Below are positions 9,802 through 16,250 of a stretch of 20,029 bases of DNA, one piece after another. The position numbers were made by a program, and so were the translations under genes. Every line of letters begins with the position of its first letter. Positions within the stretch are counted from its first letter, which is position 1. A model generated the notes under the pieces. That model worked only from the letters and a program-made list of their open reading frames with translations. It was not told the origin of the DNA and made no database searches. The stretch is from Pseudomonadota bacterium (GTDB lineage Bacteria; Pseudomonadota; Alphaproteobacteria; Caulobacterales; Caulobacteraceae). The stretch lies in NCBI GenBank assembly GCA_023428785.1, contig JAEYWU010000120.1, positions 1 through 20,029 on the forward strand, in the 5' to 3' direction.

Positions 9802-10194
9802 TCAGTCGGGTCGGGTGCGGTCCAGAAAGGCGTCGATGCCGGACAGGCCCTGGCTGAGGGTCTCGCGACGTTCGCGCGCCGCGCCGGGGTCGGGGTCGAC
9901 CAGCGCCGGATCGACGGGACCGAGGTAGATCGTTCCCGAGGGCGGCGGCGCGACGGCGGGGCTTCGCTGGGCCCGTATGTCCGAAATGATGGACTCGGTC
10001 CGCCGCTGGTCGGCCTCGGCCTGCAGGTTCCTCAGCTCCAGTCCGGTGCGCCAGCGCTCACGCTCGAGCCGCAGCCGTTCAGCCTGCCAGGCGGGATCGT
10101 CCGGCCGTGTCTGCCAAGGTGGCGTCTGGGCGCCGGCAACGGCGGCCAGGGCGGCAGCGGCCAGAAAAGCGGGGATGAAGAGGGCCTTTCTCAT
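9802..10194 (-). CDS. Secreted small hypothetical protein
   Basis: No family was recognised. From the ATG at 10194 the 130-residue product has a clear signal peptide (hydrophobic 6-20, likely cleavage after VAGA at 19-22). A charged helical stretch of about 32-65, rich in Arg and Glu, could form a short coiled coil. A Pro-rich segment follows (PAVAPPPSGTIYLGP) and then an Arg/Asp-rich end. The frame is open upstream to 10401, but the added 69 residues show no coherent pattern and would bury the signal peptide, so the shorter start is preferred. No good ribosome site was seen. It lies 67 bp upstream of the metallopeptidase and could share its transcript. Confidence 0.7.
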   Translation of the reverse strand: MRKALFIPAFLAAAALAAVAGAQTPPWQTRPDDPAWQAERLRLERERWRTGLELRNLQAEADQRRTESIISDIRAQRSPAVAPPPSGTIYLGPVDPALVDPDPGAARERRETLSQGLSGIDAFLDRTRPD

Positions 10195-10439
10195 GGGCCA
10201 GATGATGGGGGCTGGAGGCCGGTGGGCCAAGCGGAGCGGTTCCGACGCGCCGGTGTTGGCGGTTGAAAGGTCAGCGCCAGCGCCACCAAGGCCGTCACGT
10301 GATTTCCTGGAGAACAAGGCGTTCGCATCGCGCGGCCATGGCGCGACCGCCAGATCATGCGAAATGGCGTCAGACGCGCCGCAACGGTGGAAGTCGTTCA
10401 TCCCGCCATTCTACCCGGACCCGGTGGGGCGGGGATCAG
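10195..10439. other. Intergenic stretch, no gene supported
   Basis: This 245-bp gap separates two minus-strand genes. It contains a possible weak hairpin with GGCGGG/CCCGCC arms around 10402-10435 that could end transcription of the gene at 10440. It also has a GC-rich palindromic patch near 10335-10355. The minus frame is open here as an extension of the 9802 gene, but nothing supports translation. No RNA gene was recognised. Confidence 0.4.
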
Positions 10440-10742
10440 TCAGCGATGGCCGATGGCCAGCTGGACGTTGTCGTCGCCCTCATGAAGCTGAAGGCCCCGG
10501 AACGGCGGATCGAACTTCACCAGCCGGGTGGTGATCTGCCGCCCGTTCATCTGCATGAAGGCGCGGATCATGGCGGCGAAGTTGCCGGCCTCCAGATCAT
10601 TGTCCGGGATCAGCAGCTCCAGCGGTCGGCTCTCCGTGAGGGCCAGGAGTTCGGTCTTGAGCGCGTCCGAACCGGGATGGTCCAGGCGGCGGCCGCGCAG
10701 GTCGGGCGCGGGGATCTTGGGATCGATGGCGTCGTCGGTCAT
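10440..10742 (-). CDS. Hypothetical protein, 100 residues
   Basis: No family was recognised. The ORF starts with ATG at 10742 and encodes an acidic, soluble-looking protein with no signal peptide or membrane helix. Its pattern (PLELLIPDNDLEAGNF, then AAMIRAFMQMNG, then alternating hydrophobic residues) suggests an alpha/beta fold. Codon third positions are mostly G or C as in the neighbours, which favours a real gene, but there is no clear ribosome site. It is divergent from the membrane-protein/Xre operon with a 147-bp gap between the start codons, so it could share that regulatory region. Confidence 0.6.
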   Translation of the reverse strand: MTDDAIDPKIPAPDLRGRRLDHPGSDALKTELLALTESRPLELLIPDNDLEAGNFAAMIRAFMQMNGRQITTRLVKFDPPFRGLQLHEGDDNVQLAIGHR

Positions 10743-10825
10743 GACGCGGGCGTAGCAGGCTCGTGGCGATCGCCAAAGCCTTGTCGCGCAACGGACGGCG
10801 TCGCGTCAGGCCATCCTTGCAAAAA

Positions 10826-10894
10826 GTCATGTTGACCTGACATGACCTTCGTGTCATGTTGTCCTTACATTCAGTCACGAGGAGCTGACATGAC
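10826..10894 (+). promoter_or_regulatory. Candidate operator array and promoter of the Xre operon
   Basis: Four copies of one half-site lie here. GTCATGT is at 10826-10832 and 10853-10859, and its complement ACATGAC at 10840-10846 and 10888-10894. The first two form a perfect inverted repeat with a 7-base spacer. CTGACATGAC is repeated exactly at 10837-10846 and 10885-10894, and GTCATGTTG at 10826-10834 and 10853-10861. A possible -35 TTGACC (10832-10837) and a weak -10 CATGTT (10855-10860), 17 bases apart, overlap the sites. The last copy overlaps the start codon at 10890. This suits repression by the Xre protein encoded in the operon, but the repressor assignment is inference. Confidence 0.55.
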
Positions 10895-11273
10895 GTCCGC
10901 CGCCAAACGCTATTCGTTCCGCACCGCCGCCTTCATGATCGGCTATGTCGCGGCCCTGTTCGCCGCCGTCGGCGGCGCCTTCGAGACGATCGGAGGCGTC
11001 AGCGGCTGGGTCCTGGCCGCCGCCGTCTCGGCGCCGGTCGCCGGGCAGATCTGGGCGACCCTGGCCTTCATCAAGGAGAGCGACGAGTTCGTCTCGGCCG
11101 TGACCGCCAAGCGGTTCATCATCTCGGCCGGCCTGGCCCTGGCCGCCGCGGTCTTCTGGGGCTTCGCCGAGAAGTTTGCCGCGGCGCCCCACGTCGAGGG
11201 CTGGTGGCTCTATGTGGTCTTCTGGGGTCTGATGGGTTTCATGCCCCTGTTCGTGAAGGACTCCGGCCGATGA
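10890..11273 (+). CDS. Four-helix integral membrane protein of unknown function
   Basis: This 127-residue protein has four hydrophobic segments, at about 12-34, 38-56, 71-90 and 100-122, and little soluble sequence. That is typical of small membrane proteins encoded beside compact Xre regulators. No enzymatic motif is visible. The start is ATG at 10890, with a GAGGAG ribosome site 5 bases upstream; the open frame further upstream (to 10842) contains the operator repeats and is rejected as coding. The stop codon overlaps the start of the Xre gene (ATGA), so the two are translationally coupled. Expression is probably controlled through the repeat array over its start. Confidence 0.85.
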   Translation: MTSAAKRYSFRTAAFMIGYVAALFAAVGGAFETIGGVSGWVLAAAVSAPVAGQIWATLAFIKESDEFVSAVTAKRFIISAGLALAAAVFWGFAEKFAAAPHVEGWWLYVVFWGLMGFMPLFVKDSGR

Positions 11274-11470
11274 AAAACCGCCTGAAGGTCCTGCGCGCCG
11301 AGAAGGGCTGGACCCAGGAGGACCTGGGCAAGGCCATCGGGGTCAGCCGCCAGGCGGTGAACGCCCTGGAGACCGAAAAGCACGACCCCTCGCTCGACCT
11401 GGCCTACCGGATCGCATCCGTGTTCGGCCAGCCCGTCGAATCCATCTTCGAGAACCCGCACGGCGCCTAG
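11270..11470 (+). CDS. Compact Xre-family HTH transcriptional regulator
   Basis: The 66-residue protein is almost entirely a helix-turn-helix Xre domain. MKNRLKVLRAEKGWTQEDLG leads into AIGVSRQAVNALE, with the recognition helix at about 28-37, and the C-terminal end ASVFGQPVESIFE matches short single-domain repressors often paired with a membrane protein. The ATG at 11270 overlaps the stop of the membrane-protein gene by 4 bp. The frame is open to 11204, but those residues overlap the upstream gene and are not family-like. It likely binds the GTCATG-type repeats at 10826-10894 and represses its own operon. The hydrolase gene begins 27 bp downstream. Confidence 0.93.
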   Translation: MKNRLKVLRAEKGWTQEDLGKAIGVSRQAVNALETEKHDPSLDLAYRIASVFGQPVESIFENPHGA

Positions 11471-11497
11471 CCGCGCGGCCCCAACAGGAGACATCCC

Positions 11498-12430
11498 ATG
11501 ATCCACATCGCTCGCCGTCTGGCGGGGCCGCGGCTGCGCGCCCTGTTCCTGGCTTCCCTAATCGGACTGGTAGCCGGCGGGGCCGTCCTCGTGGCGACCG
11601 AGGCCCGCGCCCAGCAGGCCGCACCCTTCACGTCAGACCGGCTTTCGGTCGAGGTCATCGGAAGCGGCCCGGACGTCATCCTGATCCCCGGCTATGCCTC
11701 GTCCCGCGAGGTCTGGCGCACGGAAGCCGAGCGTCTGTCAGCCACGCACCGGGTTCACACGGTCCAGCTCGCGGGCTTCGCGGGCGAAGCCTGGACGCAC
11801 GGCGACCGGCCCTTCCTCCAGCCGGCCCTGGACGAACTGGCCCGCTATGTCCGTGAGGGCGGTCTCGAGCGCCCGGCCGTGATCGGCCATTCCATGGGCG
11901 GACTGACCGCCCTGATGCTGGCGCAGCAGAGCCCGGACCTGATCGGCCGCGTCATGAGCGTCGACAGCCTGCCCTTCTTCTCAGCCCTTTATGGTCCGAC
12001 CGCGACGGCGGGGACAGCCCAGCCCTTCGCCGACCGGGCCGCCGAGATGATGCTGACCGCCGATCCCGACAGCTTCCGCGCCGGCCAGGCGGCGGGTGCG
12101 CCCGGCCTGGCGCGCGATCCCGCGACCCAGGCCGCCATGGTCGAATGGGCTGTGGCCAGCGACCGTCAGGCTCTGGCGACCGCGATCCGGGAGGTAATGA
12201 CCACCGACGCCCGGCCGGGACTGGCCGCCATGACCACGCCGGCCTGGGCCGTGTACGCGGCCGATGACAACGGCGGCGCGCCCGCCGCGATGGCGGACCA
12301 GATGTGGGCGCGCGAATGGGCGGGCCTGCCGGGCGTGACCCTGCGCCGGGTCGACAACTCGCGTCACTTCATCATGGCCGACCAGCCCGAAGCCTTCGCG
12401 GACCTGGTGGACGCCTTCCTGGCGGAGTGA
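11498..12430 (+). CDS. Secreted alpha/beta hydrolase
   Basis: The 310-residue protein has a basic N-terminus, a hydrophobic signal segment (about 15-33) and a likely cleavage site after ARA (36-38), so it is periplasmic or secreted. The alpha/beta hydrolase fold is clear. The oxyanion-side motif is LIPGYASSREVW (62-73), the nucleophile elbow GHSMGG has Ser132, the acid is probably Asp256 or Asp257 (AVYAADD), and His290 lies in NSRHFIM. Substrate cannot be told from sequence; esterase or lactonase activity is possible. An AGGAG ribosome site lies 7 bases before the ATG. It probably shares the Xre operon's transcript, since no terminator separates them, and a strong hairpin follows its stop. 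Confidence 0.92.
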   Translation: MIHIARRLAGPRLRALFLASLIGLVAGGAVLVATEARAQQAAPFTSDRLSVEVIGSGPDVILIPGYASSREVWRTEAERLSATHRVHTVQLAGFAGEAWTHGDRPFLQPALDELARYVREGGLERPAVIGHSMGGLTALMLAQQSPDLIGRVMSVDSLPFFSALYGPTATAGTAQPFADRAAEMMLTADPDSFRAGQAAGAPGLARDPATQAAMVEWAVASDRQALATAIREVMTTDARPGLAAMTTPAWAVYAADDNGGAPAAMADQMWAREWAGLPGVTLRRVDNSRHFIMADQPEAFADLVDAFLAE

Positions 12431-12440
12431 TGCGGCGGAT

Positions 12441-12470
12441 GGGCGCAAGAGGCGCGGAGCCCTTGCGCCC
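12441..12470 (+). terminator. Hairpin after the hydrolase gene
   Basis: GGGCGCAAG (12441-12449) and CTTGCGCCC (12462-12470) are perfectly complementary over 9 bp, and an inner GGC/GCC pair extends the stem. It begins 10 bases after the hydrolase stop. No U tract follows, so it may work as a stabilising 3' hairpin or an L-shaped terminator instead of a classical one. Confidence 0.6.
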
Positions 12471-12477
12471 ACCACTA

Positions 12478-12495
12478 TTGCGAGCCATTCTCATT
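12478..12495. promoter_or_regulatory. Fur-box-like sequence before a small ORF
   Basis: Read on the minus strand the 18 bases are AATGAGAATGGCTCGCAA. From memory, many Fur boxes of Gram-negative bacteria read AATGAGAATGATTCGCAA, which differs at two central positions. The internal symmetry here is only partial. The site lies 2 bases before the Shine-Dalgarno of the 51-codon ORF and 7 bases after the hydrolase hairpin, where a promoter for the ORF would be expected. Confidence 0.35.
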
Positions 12496-12511
12496 ACAGG
12501 AGGATGGCTCG

Positions 12512-12667
12512 ATGGTGGTGCGGACACTCGGCGCTGGGACCCTGACCCGGTTGATGGCGGCGGACGAGCGGGAGGGGCCCGATCTGTCCTGGCTTCTGTT
12601 CGGTCCGACCGATCCCCGGGTGGTGGAGCCCGCCGACGACGCCGAGCTGCCGATGGCGGCGGAATAG
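12512..12667 (+). CDS. Small ORF, 51 residues, strong ribosome site
   Basis: This gene was found by eye. ATG at 12512 is preceded by AGGAGG (12498-12503) with an 8-base spacer, the best ribosome site in the window, and the frame ends at TAG 12665-12667. Codon third positions are strongly G/C-biased like neighbouring genes. The product has a basic start (MVVRTLGAGTLTRLMAADER), a hydrophobic centre (LSWLLFGP) and an acidic end (PADDAELPMAAE), and no signal peptide. I recognise no family; it does not show the HemP heme-uptake motif despite the Fur-box-like site just upstream. Role unknown. Confidence 0.6.
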   Translation: MVVRTLGAGTLTRLMAADEREGPDLSWLLFGPTDPRVVEPADDAELPMAAE

Positions 12668-12700
12668 ACCACCGGCCCCCACGGGCGTTAGACAGGCGTC

Positions 12701-13177
12701 ATGAGTGTCGCCTTCACCCGCGAGGAAGATCTGGAAGCCACGGCGGCGGACCTGCCGGATCGGCCGATCTCGCCTCATCCCAATCTGGTCACCGCTGACG
12801 GACTGGCGCAGATCGAGGCCGAGCTGGCCGGCGCCAAGGCCGCCTATACGGCGGCCCAGGCCAAGGGCTCCATCGAGGCGGACCGGACCGCCATGGCCCG
12901 CGCGACGCGCGATCTCCGCTACTGGTCGGCGCGGCGAGCGAACGCCCAACTGGTCGAGACCGAGCCGGACGGGACGGTCCGCTTCGGCGGCTCGGTGACC
13001 ATCGAGCGCGAGGACGGCCGCACCCAGACCTGGGCCATCGTAGGCGAGGACGAGGCCGATCCGTCCAACGGTTCGGTCAGCCACGTCTCGCCGCTGGCGC
13101 GGGCCCTGATGGGCAAGCGGGTGGGCGACGAGGCCGTGACCAACGGCCAGGAGGTCGAGGTCGTCGGTCTGACCTAG
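12701..13177 (+). CDS. GreA/GreB-family transcription elongation factor-like protein
   Basis: GreA and GreB rescue backtracked RNA polymerase by inserting a coiled coil into the secondary channel. This 158-residue protein has an N-terminal extension (1-30, with LPDRPISPHPNLVT) and an Ala-rich coiled coil (about 31-88). The C-terminal FKBP-like domain (about 92-158) carries the recognisable GEDEADPSNGSVSHVSPLARALMGK. The acidic loop GD-x-SENADY that supplies the cleavage residues in GreA and GreB is absent; the tip instead reads KGSIEADRT (55-63). It may therefore bind polymerase without stimulating cleavage. Only a weak ribosome site precedes the ATG. Its stop overlaps the convergent thiolase stop. 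Confidence 0.85.
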   Translation: MSVAFTREEDLEATAADLPDRPISPHPNLVTADGLAQIEAELAGAKAAYTAAQAKGSIEADRTAMARATRDLRYWSARRANAQLVETEPDGTVRFGGSVTIEREDGRTQTWAIVGEDEADPSNGSVSHVSPLARALMGKRVGDEAVTNGQEVEVVGLT

Positions 13178-14355
13178 GCCAGCTCGACCGCCATGGCGAT
13201 GGCTTCGCCGCCGCCGATGCAGAGCGAGGCCATGCCCTTGGACTTGCCGCGGGTCTGGAGGGCGTTCAGCAGGGTGGCCATGACGCGGGCGCCCGAGGCG
13301 CCGATCGGATGACCGAGCGCGCAGGCGCCGCCGTTCACGTTCACACGGTCGTGGGCGATGCCCATCTCCTGCATGGCGATCATGGGAACCACGGCGAAGG
13401 CCTCGTTGATCTCCCACAGGTCGACGTCCTCGACGGACCAGCCGGCGCGGTCCAGCGCCTTTTGCATGGCTGGCACCGGAGCGGTGGTGAACAGGCCCGG
13501 CTCATGGGCGTGGGCGGCGTGGCTGACCACGCGGGCGACGATCGGCAGGCCCAGTTCCTTGGCGGTGGACTCGCGGGTCATGACCAGGGCGGCGGCGCCG
13601 TCCGAGATGGACGAGGCGTTGGCCGCGGTGATGGTGCCGTCCTTGGCGAAGGCGGGCTTGAGGGTAGGGATCTTTTCCGGGCGGGCCTTGCCGGGCTGCT
13701 CGTCGGTATCGATCGTCTCGACACCCGCGCGGGTCTTGACCTCGACCGGAGTGATCTCGGCCTTAAAGGCGCCCGAGGCGATCGCGGCGTTGGCGCGGCT
13801 CAGGCTCTCGATGGCGTAGGCGTCCTGCTGCTCGCGGGTGAACTGGTACTGGCCGGCGGTGTCCTCGGCGAAGGCGCCCATCAACTTGCCGGGCGTATAG
13901 GCGTCTTCCAGACCGTCCAGATACATGGTGTCGGAGATCACATCGTGACCGATGCGGGCGCCCGAGCGGTGCTTGGCCATGACGTAGGGGGCGCCGGTCA
14001 TGGACTCCATGCCGCCTGCGACGATGACGTCCGCGGTCCCGGCCTTGAGCGCGTCGTGGGCCATGGCGGCGGCCTGGAGGCCCGAGCCGCACATCTTGTT
14101 GACGGTGGTGGCCTCAACGTTCTGGCCGAGGCCCGCGCCGAGCGCGGCCTGACGGGCGGGAGCCTGGCCGAGGCCGGCCGGCAGGACGCAGCCCATGAAG
14201 ATCTGGTCGACCTTTGCCGGATCGACCTTGGCCCGCTCGACGGCGGCCTTCACCGCCTGGGCGCCGAGGTCGGTGGCTTTCACGCCGGAGAGGGCGCCCT
14301 GGAAGCCGCCCATGGGCGTGCGGGCGAAGGAGACGATGACGACGGGATCGGACAT
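13174..14355 (-). CDS. Acetyl-CoA acetyltransferase (thiolase)
   Basis: Thiolase interconverts two acetyl-CoA and acetoacetyl-CoA, feeding polyhydroxybutyrate, ketone-body or fatty acid pathways. The 393-residue length and residues match the biosynthetic type. The nucleophile Cys89 lies in NKMCGSGLQ, His349 in GACALGHPIGASG, and the second cysteine Cys379 in CIGGGEA. The pantetheine-loop region with GGMESMTGAPYV is also present. No phaB or phaC is in the window, so it is not called phaA; atoB is equally possible. ATG at 14355 gives the normal N-terminus, though no Shine-Dalgarno is visible. It lies 71 bp after the GST-like gene on the same strand and may share a transcript. The gene is convergent with the GreA-like gene. 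Confidence 0.95.
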   Translation of the reverse strand: MSDPVVIVSFARTPMGGFQGALSGVKATDLGAQAVKAAVERAKVDPAKVDQIFMGCVLPAGLGQAPARQAALGAGLGQNVEATTVNKMCGSGLQAAAMAHDALKAGTADVIVAGGMESMTGAPYVMAKHRSGARIGHDVISDTMYLDGLEDAYTPGKLMGAFAEDTAGQYQFTREQQDAYAIESLSRANAAIASGAFKAEITPVEVKTRAGVETIDTDEQPGKARPEKIPTLKPAFAKDGTITAANASSISDGAAALVMTRESTAKELGLPIVARVVSHAAHAHEPGLFTTAPVPAMQKALDRAGWSVEDVDLWEINEAFAVVPMIAMQEMGIAHDRVNVNGGACALGHPIGASGARVMATLLNALQTRGKSKGMASLCIGGGEAIAMAVELA

Positions 14356-14426
14356 GGGAGGATCTCGGACTGCGAAAATGGATCGGTGGGGTGGATGCGC
14401 CGAACGGGCCGTTGACGCAAGGGCGC

Positions 14427-15182
14427 CTAGGCAGGGGTCATGGGGCCGCGCGTCGGCGTGTCGCCGGACCAGTCATGGGCGCTGGAAGGCGTGAGGTCGA
14501 ACTGCTCGAGACGCGTACGGTGGGCGTGAAGCGGTGTTCGCATCAGCTTGCCTGCCAGCTTGTTGAGGTGGCCGAGCGGCGTCTCGGCCTCCATCCGCTC
14601 GAGCCAGGCGGAAAGGCGGGGCCAGCGTCCGGGTTCAGGCGAGAGGCCCACGGCTGCTGCGTTGAAGAAGGCTGGAGCGAGGCTCAGGTCCGCCAGGGAG
14701 AGGTCGCCGAACAGGAAGCCGTCTTCCGGCATCAGGCCCTCCAGATAGTCGAACATTTCCGGCGCATCGGTCTCTCGCGCCTGCTGGATCATCGCCTCGT
14801 CGCCGGCCTCGCCGAAGAAGATGGGTTTCAGGCCGATCTGGAAGAAGAGGCGCCAGCCCAGCACGTCGAACAGGCGGGTGTCGGCGAACTCCTCGATGTA
14901 GCGGGCGCGGGCGCGCCGGACGGGATCGGCGGGCCAGAGCGAGGGGCCGGGGCGGGATTCCTCGATGTACTGGACGATGATGGAGGAGTCGCAGAGCGTG
15001 ACGTCGCCTTCGATCCAGACGGGGATCCTGCGCAGCGGGCTGAGCGCCCGGAACTCCGGCTTGGTCACCATGGGCGAAACCGGGTCGATCTCGACCTCGA
15101 CGCCCTTGACCGCGCAGGCGGCGAGAACCTTGCGGACATAGGGGGAGACCGGGCTGCCGATGATCGTGGCGGGGGCGATCAT
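14427..15182 (-). CDS. Glutathione S-transferase family protein
   Basis: The 251-residue protein has a thioredoxin-fold N-terminal domain (about 5-80) with SPVSPYVRK (10-18), whose Ser is the likely catalytic residue. The cis-proline is at 54 (RRIPVW), and the glutathione-contact pair is Asp65-Ser66 (CDSSIIVQYIEE). A helical C-terminal domain (about 95-210) follows, then a 40-residue tail not typical of the core family. It may conjugate glutathione to electrophiles or act as an isomerase or lyase. An AAGGAG ribosome site lies 7 bases before the ATG at 15182. It begins 11 bp after the thioesterase-like gene, so the two are almost surely co-transcribed. Confidence 0.9.
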   Translation of the reverse strand: MIAPATIIGSPVSPYVRKVLAACAVKGVEVEIDPVSPMVTKPEFRALSPLRRIPVWIEGDVTLCDSSIIVQYIEESRPGPSLWPADPVRRARARYIEEFADTRLFDVLGWRLFFQIGLKPIFFGEAGDEAMIQQARETDAPEMFDYLEGLMPEDGFLFGDLSLADLSLAPAFFNAAAVGLSPEPGRWPRLSAWLERMEAETPLGHLNKLAGKLMRTPLHAHRTRLEQFDLTPSSAHDWSGDTPTRGPMTPA

Positions 15183-15193
15183 GCGAGACTCCT

Positions 15194-16021
15194 TCAGAGC
15201 AGCTTGCGGCGCTGGCGGGCGATGGCGAGGGGCGTGCCGTCCGCCCCCCAGCAGGCGCAGTCATCCATCGACCATCCGAGGCCGTGGTCGGTGAGTCGGT
15301 ATTCGAAGAAGGCCCAGCCGTCGGGGCAGAGCTCCGGCGTGGGGTCGGTCAGGATGTCGTAGCGAAGATCGACCGAGGTCATCATCGGGGGGCGGCGAAA
15401 GGCGGTCCAGGCCGGCGGATAGAGGGCGTCGAGCAGGAAGCAGAGGCGCTCCTGATCGAGCGGGAGCCCGTCCTTCGTCCGCATCCAGAGCCGCTCCACG
15501 ACCGGCTTGCCGCGATTGCCGCCGAGAATGTTGGGACGGCCTTCGAAAACGAAGTCGACGTAGTTGGTGAAGTGCGGGGCCATCGGCCCCTTGACCCGGT
15601 GCTCTGGGTCCAGCTCCGCGATCGGTGGCGGCGCCGCGCGCAGGGGGCTGAGCGTTTCGGCCTGTGAATCCCGGCCCCACGTAGCCATGGCCTGAAGGAT
15701 CGGACGGCCGGCCTGATCGGCGTCGAGTCCCGTATAGGCGACGTTTCGGCCGCCGCGCGCCATCCGCGGGCGGAACTGGACAGGCTGGTCGAAGCGGGCG
15801 GAGGCGAGGAACTGGACCGTGAGGGTGCGCAAGGGGGCCTGCAGGTCGAGACCTTCGCGCATGGCCCTGGCGGCGAGCGCGGCCATGAGACCGCCGAACG
15901 GCGCGCCCTTTTCCGGGGCGTTTGACACGGCTGCGTTGGAGAGCCCGCGCGGCGCAACGCCTTCCAGAGCCCCGTCGCCGGAAGCGAGAAAAAGGACGTC
16001 GGTCAGGCTGGGCTCGGTCAT
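15194..16021 (-). CDS. Acyl-CoA thioesterase-like protein (double hot-dog)
   Basis: The 275-residue protein resembles TesB-type, or acyl-ACP thioesterase-like, double hot-dog proteins. An N-terminal half has GAPFGGLMAALAARAM (about 39-54) and a central segment QFLASARFDQPVQFRPRM. The C-terminal half has FLLDALYPPAW, followed by DLRYDILTD and the terminal WSMDDCACWGADGTPLAIAR. It would hydrolyse acyl-CoA to free acid and CoA. The ATG at 16021 is preferred: the open frame extends to 16120 but has a basic, non-family N-terminus, and no Shine-Dalgarno distinguishes them. It leads the thioesterase-GST-thiolase set and is divergent from the HxlR regulator, which may control it. Confidence 0.85.
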   Translation of the reverse strand: MTEPSLTDVLFLASGDGALEGVAPRGLSNAAVSNAPEKGAPFGGLMAALAARAMREGLDLQAPLRTLTVQFLASARFDQPVQFRPRMARGGRNVAYTGLDADQAGRPILQAMATWGRDSQAETLSPLRAAPPPIAELDPEHRVKGPMAPHFTNYVDFVFEGRPNILGGNRGKPVVERLWMRTKDGLPLDQERLCFLLDALYPPAWTAFRRPPMMTSVDLRYDILTDPTPELCPDGWAFFEYRLTDHGLGWSMDDCACWGADGTPLAIARQRRKLL

Positions 16022-16250
16022 GCGGCGGGCTTGGACAAGAAGGGGCGGAGACACAAGCCTCCGCCCAGTTTTGCAGGTTGGCGACGAGGACCGATCGGGG
16101 TCGACAGGATATCGTTGCAATTAGAAACGTACTCTTGCGCGTTCGGAATCGCAACCCACTTGTCAAAACGGTGACGCCACGTCACTTTTGTCAGCCTCGG
16201 CGGCGATTTCCCTCAGAAAAGCCGCAGCATGGATTTTCGGAACGGGCCGC
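16022..16250. other. Divergent intergenic region, thioesterase / HxlR
   Basis: This 229-bp region between divergent genes holds the palindrome described at 16165-16189 and an imperfect repeat GTTGCAATTAGAAAC at 16114-16128 (5 of 7 pairs). A possible -35 TTGTCA lies at 16160-16165, with no good -10. HxlR-family genes often regulate a divergent neighbour. The assignment of the target is inference. Confidence 0.4.
16165..16189. promoter_or_regulatory. Candidate HxlR operator palindrome
   Basis: GTGACG-CCA-CGTCAC (16171-16185) is a perfect 6-bp inverted repeat. It is flanked by AAAA at 16165-16168 and TTTT at 16186-16189, which extend the symmetry with a two-base bulge. It lies 62 bases before the HxlR start and is the strongest symmetric element in the divergent region. 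Confidence 0.4.

Noticed and set aside
10195..10401. N-terminal extension of the secreted protein gene to 10401
   Set aside because: It would place 69 residues before a clear signal peptide and shows no coherent pattern.
12512..12667. HemP-type heme uptake protein, suggested by the Fur-like site
   Set aside because: The product lacks the YRLR-x-T and GKLILTK end motif of HemP.
13309..14415. 368-codon plus-strand frame opposite the thiolase
   Set aside because: The product is rich in Gly, Asp, His and Val in the pattern of an antisense shadow, and the minus frame holds all thiolase active-site residues.
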